Source: Terrabacter sp. Ter38
GTDB lineage: Bacteria; Actinomycetota; Actinomycetes; Actinomycetales; Dermatophilaceae
Assembly: GCF_024519435.1 (NCBI RefSeq)
Contig: NZ_JALJRZ010000001.1
Coordinates: forward strand, 124,001 to 188,000
DNA: 64,000 nt
Reading direction: 5' to 3'
Of this stretch, positions 18,164-26,486 are shown one piece after another. Position numbers and translations under genes: made by a program. Positions within the stretch are counted from its first letter, which is position 1. Each line of letters opens with the position of its first letter. The notes under the pieces were generated by a model. The model was not told the DNA's origin and ran no database searches. It saw only the letters and a list, made by a program, of their open reading frames with translations.

Positions 18164-19037
18164 GACGCTGCCTCTCGAGCAGCGCGAACATCGTCGCGAC
18201 GACCTCGTCGGACGACCCCAGACGGGCGTGGTTGATCCCGCGGCGGTCGAGCAGCTCGGTCGTGCGCTGCACGCGGTCGGCGACCGAGGCGGCGTACGCC
18301 GCGCGCACCCGCGGGTCGAGCCGCACCAGCGTCGGCAACGTGTACGTGTCGGCGACGTCGTATGCCGTCCGGTCCCCCTCGATGGCCGTGGGGTCGGCGT
18401 CCTCGACGGTGATCCACAGGATCTCGTGCTGGACGTGGAGACGGCGCAGCAGCTCGTCGAGCCCCGGGTCGAGCTCCTTGTCGTCGGCGACGACGAGCAG
18501 CACGAGTCGGCGACGGACGTTGCGGACGATCCAGCGCAGCTGCGTCGCGAGGTTGCTCTGGTCGCCGTCGAGGACGGTCGCCGCGTCGACGGCGCGCAGC
18601 AACAGCTCGAGGTGCGCCTCGCTACCGCGCAGGTCGTGCGCGACCGTCGAGCCGGCGGTACCGCGGACCAGCCCGACGAGGTCCCCGTGACGCTGCGCGA
18701 GATAGCCGACGAGGCCGGCCGCCGCGATGGCCACCGACTTCTTCGGCTCGCCGCTGCGGGTCGTGGCCGCCATCCCGCGACCGGTGTCGATGACGAGCAT
18801 GAGGTTCTGCTTGCGCGTCGCGACGTAGCGCTTGACGAGCGGAGACTGGCTGCGGGCGGTGGCACGCCAGTCGATGTCGCGGACCTCGTCGCCGGGGACG
18901 TAGTCGCGCAGGTCGTCGTAGTCGAGGCTGCGACCGTGGAACACGGAGGCGTACTCCCCCTCGAGCAGGCTGCGGGACTTGCGGCGCGCGTGGACGAAGA
19001 GCTTGCTCTTCACCTGCGTCAGCAGCGTCGTCGTCAT
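18150..19037 (-). CDS. DUF58 domain protein
   Basis: 295-residue cytoplasmic protein with the DUF58 signature: YASVFHGRSLDYDDLRDY then DIDWRATAR, and a vWA-like fold containing LMLVIDTGRGM. DUF58 proteins are near-universal partners of MoxR AAA+ ATPases. It lies 21 bp downstream of the moxR gene and starts the overlapping chain of four genes that follows. Confidence 0.9.
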   Translation of the reverse strand: MTTTLLTQVKSKLFVHARRKSRSLLEGEYASVFHGRSLDYDDLRDYVPGDEVRDIDWRATARSQSPLVKRYVATRKQNLMLVIDTGRGMAATTRSGEPKKSVAIAAAGLVGYLAQRHGDLVGLVRGTAGSTVAHDLRGSEAHLELLLRAVDAATVLDGDQSNLATQLRWIVRNVRRRLVLLVVADDKELDPGLDELLRRLHVQHEILWITVEDADPTAIEGDRTAYDVADTYTLPTLVRLDPRVRAAYAASVADRVQRTTELLDRRGINHARLGSSDEVVATMFALLERQRRARR

Positions 19038-19058
19038 GTCCGTCGTCCGGCTCCCCGC

Positions 19059-20315
19059 TCAGGGGGTGCGGATCCCGTTCACCATCGCGTCGATGATGCT
19101 CTCGACGGCGACCTCGTCGGCGGCCGCCTCGAAGCCGAGCGTGACGCGGTGCCGCAGCACCCGGTGCGTCAGCGCCTTGACGTCGTCGGGGACGACGTGG
19201 TTGCGGCCGTCGACGAGGGCGCGCGCCCGCGCCGCACTCGTGAAGGCGATGCTCGCTCGCGGGCTCGCCCCGAAGTCGACGTAGCCGGCGAGGCGAGGCT
19301 CGATGTAGTCACGCGGGTGCCGCGTGACGTAGCCGATGCCGACGACGTAGTTGACGATCGCCGGGTCGATGTAGACGCGGCCGACGAGCGCCTGCAGCCG
19401 CTTGACGTCGGCAACGGACACGACCGGCTCGGACGCCCTGAGGAAGATGCCGGAGTCGATGCGCCGCAGCACCTCGGCCTCCTCCGCCGGCGACGGGTAG
19501 TCGAGGACGTCTTTGAGCATGAAGCGATCCATCTGCGCCTCGGGCAGCGGGTAGGTGCCCTCCTGCTCGATGGGGTTCTGGGTGGCGAGGACGAGGAACG
19601 GGTCGGGCAGCGCGTAGCTACGGTCACCGATGGAGGTCTGGCGCTCCTGCATCGCCTCGAGCATCGCCGACTGCGTCTTGGCGCTGCTGCGGTTGATCTC
19701 GTCGAGGAGGACGAAGTTGGCGTGGACGGGACCGAGCTGGGTCTCGAACGTGCCTGAGTGCTGGTTGTAGACCTGCGTGCCGACGATGTCGCTCGGCAGC
19801 AGGTCCGGGGTGCACTGGATGCGGTGGAACGACCCGCCGACTGCCTGCGCGATCGTCTGCGCCGCCGTCGTCTTGGCCAGTCCGGGCACGCTCTCGAGGA
19901 GGACGTGACCGCCGGTCATCAGGGCGATGAGCAGTGTCTCCTGCAGACGTGTCTGGCCGACGACCTTCGAGGCGAAGGCCGTCGAGATGGATTCGATGGT
20001 CTCGGCGGCCCAGTGGAGCTCGTCGGGGGTGAGGTAGCGCGTCGGGGCCGGTGCGGTGCGGTCGGGGGCGACGTCGATGCCGGCCACCGCGACGTCCTCG
20101 TCCGGGGCGGCGGGCGAGCCCGAGAGCTGCTCCGGCTCGTCGGGGACCGCCGCGACGTCCGGTACGGCAGGTCTCGGGAGCGCGACGGTGAAGCTCTCTC
20201 CGTCGACCTCGTCCGACGGGGTGCCCTGATGCGTGTCGGGCTGCGCGCCCGGCTCGTCGAGCACGCCGGAGCGATCGCCCGCGACCGACTCCTCGGCGTT
20301 GACGTTGCCCACCAT
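19059..20315 (-). CDS. MoxR family AAA+ ATPase
   Basis: 418-residue ATPase. About 95 N-terminal residues are acidic and low-complexity, then comes the AAA+ core with Walker A SVPGLAKT at about 142-149, Walker B VLLDEINR and sensor segment ATQNPIEQEGTYPLPEAQMDRF. The first glycine of the more usual GVPGLAKT is Ser here. The ATG at 20315 has AAGGGGAA five bases upstream. It heads a six-gene operon (MoxR, DUF58, small membrane protein, two vWA proteins, TPR protein). Such operons serve as chaperone-like maturation systems or envelope stress responses; the client here is unknown. Confidence 0.92.
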   Translation of the reverse strand: MVGNVNAEESVAGDRSGVLDEPGAQPDTHQGTPSDEVDGESFTVALPRPAVPDVAAVPDEPEQLSGSPAAPDEDVAVAGIDVAPDRTAPAPTRYLTPDELHWAAETIESISTAFASKVVGQTRLQETLLIALMTGGHVLLESVPGLAKTTAAQTIAQAVGGSFHRIQCTPDLLPSDIVGTQVYNQHSGTFETQLGPVHANFVLLDEINRSSAKTQSAMLEAMQERQTSIGDRSYALPDPFLVLATQNPIEQEGTYPLPEAQMDRFMLKDVLDYPSPAEEAEVLRRIDSGIFLRASEPVVSVADVKRLQALVGRVYIDPAIVNYVVGIGYVTRHPRDYIEPRLAGYVDFGASPRASIAFTSAARARALVDGRNHVVPDDVKALTHRVLRHRVTLGFEAAADEVAVESIIDAMVNGIRTP

Positions 20316-20445
20316 CGATTCCCCTTCTCGACGCGTACCGGCGGAGGGAGTCGCGCCGGCAGGGACACATCGTAAGCACGGACGGCTGTGCCGCGCCGGT
20401 GGTCCCGTCACCCCTCAGACAACCCAGGGGCCTCGAACGCTCCTG

Positions 20446-22578
20446 TCAGGCGTCGATCCGCTCGCGGTCGACCTCGGCTGCGGACTCGATGATGAAGTCC
20501 TTGCGCGGCGCGACCTCGTTGCCCATGAGAAGCTCGAAGACGCGCTCGGCGGCCTCGAGGTCGCGCATCGTCACCTTGCGCAGGGTGCGGTGGCGCGGGT
20601 CCATCGTCGTGTCGGCGAGCTGGTCGGCGTCCATCTCACCGAGACCCTTGTAGCGCTGCATCGGCTGCTTGATCTTCTTGCCCGACTTCTCGAGGCGGGC
20701 CAGCGTGCGCCGCATCTCCGGCTCGTTGAAGGTGTAGATCAGCTCGTTCTTCTTGGCGCCGGCGTTGATGACCTCGAGCCGGTGCAGCGGCGGCATGGCC
20801 GCGTAGACGCGACCGGCGTCGACGAGGGGGCGCATGTAGCGGAAGAAGAGCGTCAGCAGCAGCGTGCGGATGTGGGCGCCGTCGACGTCAGCGTCGGTCA
20901 TGATGATGACCTTGCCGTAGCGGGCGGCGCCCAGGTCGAAGCTGCGGCCCGAGCCGGCGCCGATCACCTGGATGATCGAGGCGCACTCGGCGTTCTTGAG
21001 CATGTCAGAGACGGACGCCTTCTGGACGTTGAGGATCTTGCCCCGGATCGGCAGCAGCGCCTGGAACTCGGAGTTGCGGGCCTCCTTGGCGGTGCCCATG
21101 GCCGAGTCACCCTCGACGATGAACAGCTCGGAGCGCTCGACGTCGGTGGTGCGGCAGTCACGCAGCTTCGACGGGAGCGTCGAGCTCTCGAGGGCGTTCT
21201 TGCGCCGCTGGGTCTCCTTGTGCAGCCGGGCGCTGATGCGCGACTTCATCTCGGAGACGACCTTCTCGAGCAGCAGGGCCGCCTGCGCCTTGTCGCCGCG
21301 CTTGGTCGACGTGAGCCGGTCGGTCAGCTCCGTCTCGACGACCTTGGCCACGATGGCGCGCACGGCGTTGGTGCCGAGGACCTCCTTGGTCTGGCCCTCG
21401 AACTGCGGCTCGGCCAGGCGCACGGTGACGACGGCCGTCATCCCGGCGAGGATGTCGTCCTTCTCCGGCTTGTCGTTGCCGACCTTGAGCCGCCGCGCGT
21501 TGACCTCGAGCTGCTTGCGGAACACCTTGACGATGGACTGCTCGAAGCCGGCGACGTGGGTGCCGCCCTTGGGCGTCGTGATGATGTTGACGAAGGACTG
21601 GACCTTCGTGTCGTAGCCCTGGCCCCACCGCAGGGCGACCTCGACACCACACTCCCGCTCGAGCTCGGTCGGGGTCATGTGGCCGTTGACGTCGAGGACC
21701 GGGACGGTCTCGGTGAACGTGCCGGAGCCCTCGAGGCGCCACACGTCGGTGATCGGGGTGTCGGGCGCGAGGTACTCCACGAAGTCGGTGATGCCGCCGT
21801 GGTGCTGGAAGACCTCCTCGACGGGGCCCTCCTCGCCCGGGGTGCCCTTGAGACGCCGCTCGTCACGGATGACGAGGCGCAGGCCGGGGACGAGGAAGGA
21901 GGTCTGGCGGGCGCGACCGAGGATGGCGTCGTAGTCGAGCTCGGCGTCCTTGAGGAAGATCTGCCGGTCGGGCCAGAAGCGCACGCGCGAGCCGGTGACG
22001 CCTCGTCTGGCCTTGCCGACGACGGGCAGCGCGCTCTTCTTCTCGTAGGGGGTGAACTCCGAGTCGGGCGAGTGGATCGCCGTGCGGTCGCCGAAGGTGC
22101 CGGGCTCGCCCCGCCGGAAGCTCATGCCGTAGGTCTTGCCGCCGCGGTCGACGGCGACGTCGAGTCGCGCTGACAAGGCGTTGACGACGGACGCGCCGAC
22201 GCCGTGGAGGCCACCGGTGGCGGCATACGACGCTCCGCCGAACTTGCCGCCCGCGTGCAGCTTGGTGAAGACGACCTCGACACCGGACAGGCCCGTGCGG
22301 GGCTCGATGTCGACGGGGATGCCGCGACCGTTGTCGCGCACCTCGATGGACCCGTCGCCGCTGAGGATGACCTCGATATCGGTGCAGACGCCGGCCAGGG
22401 CCTCGTCGACCGCGTTGTCGATGATCTCCCACAGGCAGTGCATCAGGCCGCGCTGGTCGGTCGAGCCGATGTACATGCCGGGGCGCTTGCGCACGGCCTC
22501 GAGGCCCTCGAGGACCTGGAGGTGGCGGGCGGTGTAGTCGCCGTTGCCGGAGGGAGCGGGTCGTGAGGCGGAGGCCAC
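20446..22578 (-). CDS. parE: DNA topoisomerase IV subunit B (ParE, GyrB-like)
   Basis: 710-residue ATPase subunit of the type IIA topoisomerase. The GHKL ATPase domain has EIIDNAVDEAL, VRDNGRGIP and GGLHGVGASVVNALS. The TOPRIM domain has ELFIVEGDSAMG and DADVDGAHI. EGDSAMG followed by TAKEARNSEFQALLPIRG is the actinobacterial topoisomerase IV form rather than gyrase (EGDSAGG). I chose the GTG at 22578, preceded by an AAAGAGAA purine run. Its partner ParC is at 11156-13696. Confidence 0.92.
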   Translation of the reverse strand: MASASRPAPSGNGDYTARHLQVLEGLEAVRKRPGMYIGSTDQRGLMHCLWEIIDNAVDEALAGVCTDIEVILSGDGSIEVRDNGRGIPVDIEPRTGLSGVEVVFTKLHAGGKFGGASYAATGGLHGVGASVVNALSARLDVAVDRGGKTYGMSFRRGEPGTFGDRTAIHSPDSEFTPYEKKSALPVVGKARRGVTGSRVRFWPDRQIFLKDAELDYDAILGRARQTSFLVPGLRLVIRDERRLKGTPGEEGPVEEVFQHHGGITDFVEYLAPDTPITDVWRLEGSGTFTETVPVLDVNGHMTPTELERECGVEVALRWGQGYDTKVQSFVNIITTPKGGTHVAGFEQSIVKVFRKQLEVNARRLKVGNDKPEKDDILAGMTAVVTVRLAEPQFEGQTKEVLGTNAVRAIVAKVVETELTDRLTSTKRGDKAQAALLLEKVVSEMKSRISARLHKETQRRKNALESSTLPSKLRDCRTTDVERSELFIVEGDSAMGTAKEARNSEFQALLPIRGKILNVQKASVSDMLKNAECASIIQVIGAGSGRSFDLGAARYGKVIIMTDADVDGAHIRTLLLTLFFRYMRPLVDAGRVYAAMPPLHRLEVINAGAKKNELIYTFNEPEMRRTLARLEKSGKKIKQPMQRYKGLGEMDADQLADTTMDPRHRTLRKVTMRDLEAAERVFELLMGNEVAPRKDFIIESAAEVDRERIDA

Positions 22579-22983
22579 GGTGTGTCGTTCTCTTTCCGTC
22601 GGTGTGCGGCCAGCGGTCGGGCTGTGGAGGGCTGGCAGGGGAAGCCTAGCCACCGCCACCGACCGCCCCCGGGAGGCTCGCGGCTCCCCGGGCGACGGAC
22701 TCCACGGACGAGCGGGGCACCAGCCCCGGTGGCCCCTCGAGCCCCCGTCCGGAGCCGCCGGCCAATCCGTATCTGGGGGGCGTGGCGAATCACTGACTCG
22801 TAACGATGTTGGTCCGGAGGTGTCTCACTGACCGAGCCTCACCATCGGGAAGGTTTCGACGTGATTCACTGTTGGAACGTCCACGAGGCGCGAGAGGTCC
22901 ACCCGATGGACCGGTCGGGCGTCGTAGGTACATGGCAGGGTTTCCCTCCGGGGGACCCCCGAGGGAGGAAAGAGGCGAAATAG
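22579..22983. promoter_or_regulatory. divergent intergenic region between parE and the DUF7455 gene
   Basis: About 400 bases without a gene, which must hold the promoters of both flanking genes. I see three copies of TCACTG (22790, 22825, 22866), two of them extended as TCACTGAC, and a TAACGAT that could be a -10 at 22801. No convincing -35 pairs with it, so the promoters remain unplaced. Confidence 0.4.
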
Positions 22984-23208
22984 ATGACGACAGCACTGGC
23001 ACCCGAACTGACTGCTGCTGACCGCTGCGACCGATGTGGGGCTCAGGCCTACATCCGCGCCCGCCTCGTTTCCGGCGGAGAGTTGCTCTTCTGCGCGCAC
23101 CACGGACGGGAGCACCTCCCGGCGCTGAAGGACAAGGCTCTCGACATCCGCGACGAGACGGAACGGCTCACCGAGGTTCCGGGGTCCGGCCCCGTGGACG
23201 AACGCTGA
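22984..23208 (+). CDS. DUF7455 zinc-ribbon-like small protein
   Basis: 74-residue conserved actinobacterial protein beginning MTTALAPELTAADRCDRC. The pair CDRC near residues 16-19 and a later CAHHGREH supply Cys/His ligands for a probable zinc site. No enzymatic motif. GGAGG and a further AGAGG lie upstream of the ATG. It is divergent from parE. Function unknown. Confidence 0.82.
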   Translation: MTTALAPELTAADRCDRCGAQAYIRARLVSGGELLFCAHHGREHLPALKDKALDIRDETERLTEVPGSGPVDER

Positions 23209-23278
23209 GCCCAGAGGCGATCTCCGACCCGGCCCCTCCTGACCCCATCCCGATCCGCACGCCGCCGACGGCTGCCCC

Positions 23279-23767
23279 GTGATCACTGCGACGAACGTCC
23301 TCGTTCTGCTCGCGATGCTCGTGGGTACCGTCGGCATCGTCGTCCCGGTGCTCCCGGGGCTGCTGCTGGTCTGGGGTGCGACGCTCGTCTGGGCGTTGGA
23401 GCGTCAGGACGGGCCGGGTTGGCTCGTCTTCGGCATCTCGACCCTGGTGTATGTCATGGGCCTCGTCGCGAAGTACCTCGTCCCGGGGCGACGGATGAAG
23501 ACCGCGGGCGTGGACGGAGTCTTCGTCGCGGTGGCGCTGGCCGTCGCCGTGGTGGGCTTCTTCGTCGTGCCCGTCGTGGGCGGGCCCCTCGGGTTCGTCC
23601 TGACGATCTACGTCCTCGAGCGGATCAAGCACCGTTCCCACGCACCGGCCTGGCACGCGACGACCCAGGCCCTGCGGGCGGTGGCCCTCAACATCGGCAT
23701 CGAGCTCGTCACGGCGTTCGCGATGATCGCGACGTGGGCCGTCGGCGTCTACGCGACGCGCCCCTGA
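23279..23767 (+). CDS. DUF456 membrane protein
   Basis: 162-residue integral membrane protein with four or five hydrophobic segments and the Gly/Pro-rich start GIVVPVLPGLLLVWGA and later VPVVGGPLGFVLTIYVLE, which is the DUF456 pattern. Function unknown. The GTG start lies 70 bp after the DUF7455 gene, so cotranscription is likely. It is followed by a terminator shared with the convergent DUF3040 gene. Confidence 0.85.
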   Translation: MITATNVLVLLAMLVGTVGIVVPVLPGLLLVWGATLVWALERQDGPGWLVFGISTLVYVMGLVAKYLVPGRRMKTAGVDGVFVAVALAVAVVGFFVVPVVGGPLGFVLTIYVLERIKHRSHAPAWHATTQALRAVALNIGIELVTAFAMIATWAVGVYATRP

Positions 23768-23819
23768 GCTTCGGCGCTCGACCTCACGGCGGGCTGCCTC
23801 ACCACCTCGACACGCGCGA

Positions 23820-23848
23820 AGGACCCCGACGGCTTCCGGCGGGGTCCT
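23820..23848. terminator. bidirectional hairpin terminator
   Basis: A 9-bp perfect stem (23820-23828 with 23840-23848) lies between the convergent DUF456 and DUF3040 genes. Confidence 0.65.
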
Positions 23849-23883
23849 GTCTGCGTTCGTGCGCGGGTGCCGTCAGGGGTGCG

Positions 23884-24282
23884 TCACCACTGGTCGCGGC
23901 GGCGCTTCTCCCACCGCTCCTCGAGACGCTCCATGAAGCTGGCCTGCTTGGCGGAGGCGGCCTTGGCCTTGCCGGCCCGGGGCTTGGTGGTGCCGTCGCC
24001 GGCGACGGCTGCGAGCTTCGTCTTCGACGGGGTGATCGCGTAGACGATGCCCGCGACCATGATGGCGAAGCCGACCGCACCGAGCCAGATGCTGCTGCTC
24101 ATCGCCGAGAAGACGACGAGGGCCAGACCGACGACCGCGGCCACCACACCGGCGACGAGGCGTCCACGGCCGAGGCCGCGCGACTTCGTCTTCTCGATGC
24201 GCGACGCGAATCGAGGGTCTTCGGCGTAGAGGGCTTCCTCCATCTGCTGGAGGAGGGCTTCCTCGTGTTCCGAGAGCGCCAC
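23884..24282 (-). CDS. DUF3040 membrane protein
   Basis: 132-residue protein beginning MALSEHEEALLQQMEEALYAEDPRF, the DUF3040 signature. Two adjacent membrane helices follow, then a basic C-terminal tail (KAKAASAKQ, EKRRRDQW). GGGAGG lies seven bases before the GTG. A probable -10 TACGAT is on the minus strand at 24319-24324. The family is often found near cell-division and mutagenesis genes in actinobacteria; its role is unknown. Confidence 0.88.
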   Translation of the reverse strand: MALSEHEEALLQQMEEALYAEDPRFASRIEKTKSRGLGRGRLVAGVVAAVVGLALVVFSAMSSSIWLGAVGFAIMVAGIVYAITPSKTKLAAVAGDGTTKPRAGKAKAASAKQASFMERLEERWEKRRRDQW

Positions 24283-24356
24283 CGGGCACCTCCCTGGTGC
24301 GAGATCGACTGTGCCCGAATCGTATGTCGGAAACGGCCGACGCGGACTTCTTTCCC

Positions 24357-25616
24357 TCAGGATAGGTCGCGCCGACCGCGTTGGGAACCCGAGGGTCGGT
24401 CAGGCATGAGTGAGGCTGGACGCACCGACCCGGCACCGAATCTGGCGCTCGCCCGGTCGACCGCGCGGTCGGCCTCGCGCCACCCGTGCTCGGGCTCGTC
24501 GAGGGTGGCCTGGATGGGGGCGACAGCCGACGGGACGAGCCCCTCGAGGCGGACCCCGACGAGCCGGATGCGGGCACGTTGGAGGCCGAGGCGGTCGTAG
24601 AGCTCGCGGGCTGTCGCGAAGATGTCGCGGGACACGTCGGTGTGGTGGCGCAGCGTCTTGGCACGGGTGATCGTCGTGAAGTCGGCGAAGCGGACCTTGA
24701 TCGAGACGGTGCGCCCCGTCATGCCCGCGGACCGGGCCCGGGCCGCGGTGCGGTCGGCGAGGCGCAGCAGCTCGCGGTGGATGCGGACGGGGTCGTCGAT
24801 GTCGTGGGCGAAGGTCTCGTCGGCGCCGATCGACTTCTCGCGTCGCTCCGGCACGACGGACCGGGGGTCACGCCCCCACGCGAGGTCGTGCAGGCTCCTG
24901 CCGGCGACGTCGCCGAGGGCGCGCTGGAGGGTCTCGACGGGCGTGTGCGCGAGGTCGGCCACGGTGCGCAGGCCGAGGCGGTGCAGGTGCTCCTCGGTCT
25001 TGTCGCCGACGCCCCAGATCGCGCCGACCGGCAGCTGGTGCAGGAACGAGACGACCTCCTCGCGCGGCACGACGATGAGCCCGTCGGGCTTGGCGAGGTT
25101 GGAGGCGAGCTTGGCGACGAACTTCGTCGAGGCGACGCCCACCGAGCACGTGATGCCCTGCTCGTCGGCGATCGTGTCGCGCAGCTGCTCAGCGATCTGG
25201 GTCGGACGGCCCAGGCGGCGCACGGCCCCGGAGACGTCGAGGAAGGCCTCGTCGAGCGAGAGTGGCTCGACGCTGTCGGTGATCGTCGCGAACGTCGCCA
25301 TGACGGCCTCGGAGATGGCGGCGTAGCGGCGGTGGTCGGGCTCGATGATGACCGCCTGCGGGCACAGCCGCTGGGCCCGGGCCATCGGCATCGCCGAGGT
25401 GACCCCGAAGGCCCGCGCCTCGTAGGTGGCCGAGAGCACCACGGACCGCCCGCTCGCGCCGCCGATGATGACGGGTCTGCCCCGCAGCTCGGGGCGCGAG
25501 ATGAGCGAGGCGGACGCGTAGAAGGCGTCCATGTCGACGTGCAGGACGGTGCAACCGGTGTCGTCGGGTGGCTCGGAGCCGGCCCGGGTCGGCGCGGTGA
25601 ACTGGCGGCGACTCAT
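24357..25616 (-). CDS. dinB: DNA polymerase IV (Y family)
   Basis: 419-residue translesion polymerase. Motifs: HVDMDAFYASA (first catalytic Asp), YEARAFGVTSAMP, SLDEAFLDVSG (second catalytic acidic pair), SVGVASTKFVAKLASNLAKPDG and the helix-hairpin-helix GAIWGVGDKTEEHL. I do not see a canonical beta-clamp motif at the extreme C-terminus; QATLDEP is a weak internal candidate. It lies 42 bp after the methyltransferase gene and may be the last gene of the SOS-controlled transcript that includes dnaE2. Confidence 0.93.
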   Translation of the reverse strand: MSRRQFTAPTRAGSEPPDDTGCTVLHVDMDAFYASASLISRPELRGRPVIIGGASGRSVVLSATYEARAFGVTSAMPMARAQRLCPQAVIIEPDHRRYAAISEAVMATFATITDSVEPLSLDEAFLDVSGAVRRLGRPTQIAEQLRDTIADEQGITCSVGVASTKFVAKLASNLAKPDGLIVVPREEVVSFLHQLPVGAIWGVGDKTEEHLHRLGLRTVADLAHTPVETLQRALGDVAGRSLHDLAWGRDPRSVVPERREKSIGADETFAHDIDDPVRIHRELLRLADRTAARARSAGMTGRTVSIKVRFADFTTITRAKTLRHHTDVSRDIFATARELYDRLGLQRARIRLVGVRLEGLVPSAVAPIQATLDEPEHGWREADRAVDRASARFGAGSVRPASLMPDRPSGSQRGRRDLS

Positions 25617-25658
25617 CGTCGGCCCGCCCGACGGGTCGACGCGCTCACGAGGGCGCGG

Positions 25659-26423
25659 TCAGTCGCGGCGCGCGACGACGTGGAGGGCATTGCCGAGGGT
25701 CCGGAGGAACTCGCGCCCCGGACCGGTGACGAGCAGCTCGTCGAGCTCGGCCAGGGCGACGCGGTCGGCCTCGGAGTCGATGAGCGAGGCCGGGACGAGG
25801 TGGCCGAGGATGTTGGTGCCGCGCACCCGCACGTCGGTGAAGCCGGCGTCGGCGAGGAGCGTCTCGAGCTGCTCGACGTCGAAGCGGCGCGGCAGTGGGT
25901 CGGTGCTCCCCCAGCGACCGGAGGGGTCGACGAGAGCGGCGCGGGCCTGGCCGAACTCACCGGCGATGGCCTTGGCGAAGACGACGGACAGCCGGCCGGA
26001 GACGAGCAGGGACAGGACGCCGCCCTCGCCCAGCGCCTGCGCGACGGCGTGGAGCGTCGCCGCGGGGTCGTCGACGAACTCGAGCGTGCCGTGGCAGCAG
26101 GCGAGGTCGACGTGGCGCCCGGCCAGGACGGAGCCGAGGGAGTCGCCGTCGCCCTGGACCGCCGTGATGCGGTCGACGATGCCGGCCTCGCGGGCCCGGC
26201 GACCGAGCGAGGCGAGGGCGTCGGGGCTCGGGTCGACGACGGTGACGTGGTGACCGGCCTCGGCGAGCGGGACGGCGACGCCACCGGTGCCCCCACCGAG
26301 GTCGAGCACCTCGAGCGGCCGGCCGAGGCGCTGCGAGCACTCGTCTGCGAGGTGGCCCACGGCCGAGACGACGGCCGACGGCCGGACCCCTCCACGTCGC
26401 TGGGGGCGCTGCTCGTCGGGCAC
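25659..26423 (-). CDS. class I SAM-dependent methyltransferase
   Basis: 254-residue protein with the SAM-binding motif VLDLGGGTGGVAVPLAE, acidic motif VTVVDPSP and the later ACCHGTLEFV. The substrate is unknown; a tRNA or small-molecule methyltransferase is possible. GGAGG lies five bases before the GTG start. It lies between dnaE2 (63-bp gap) and dinB (42-bp gap), so it is probably transcribed with the mutagenesis genes. Confidence 0.87.
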   Translation of the reverse strand: MPDEQRPQRRGGVRPSAVVSAVGHLADECSQRLGRPLEVLDLGGGTGGVAVPLAEAGHHVTVVDPSPDALASLGRRAREAGIVDRITAVQGDGDSLGSVLAGRHVDLACCHGTLEFVDDPAATLHAVAQALGEGGVLSLLVSGRLSVVFAKAIAGEFGQARAALVDPSGRWGSTDPLPRRFDVEQLETLLADAGFTDVRVRGTNILGHLVPASLIDSEADRVALAELDELLVTGPGREFLRTLGNALHVVARRD

Positions 26424-26486
26424 GGGATCCTCCGTCTGGGAACGTGGTACGCGTGGTGCCGCGTGTGGTTCGTGTGCGTCATCACC

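Noticed and set aside
11156-22578. gyrA/gyrB and hence an origin of replication nearby
   Set aside because: ParE has EGDSAMG and ParC lacks a proper GyrA box; the genes are on opposite strands and no dnaA, dnaN or DnaA-box cluster is seen.
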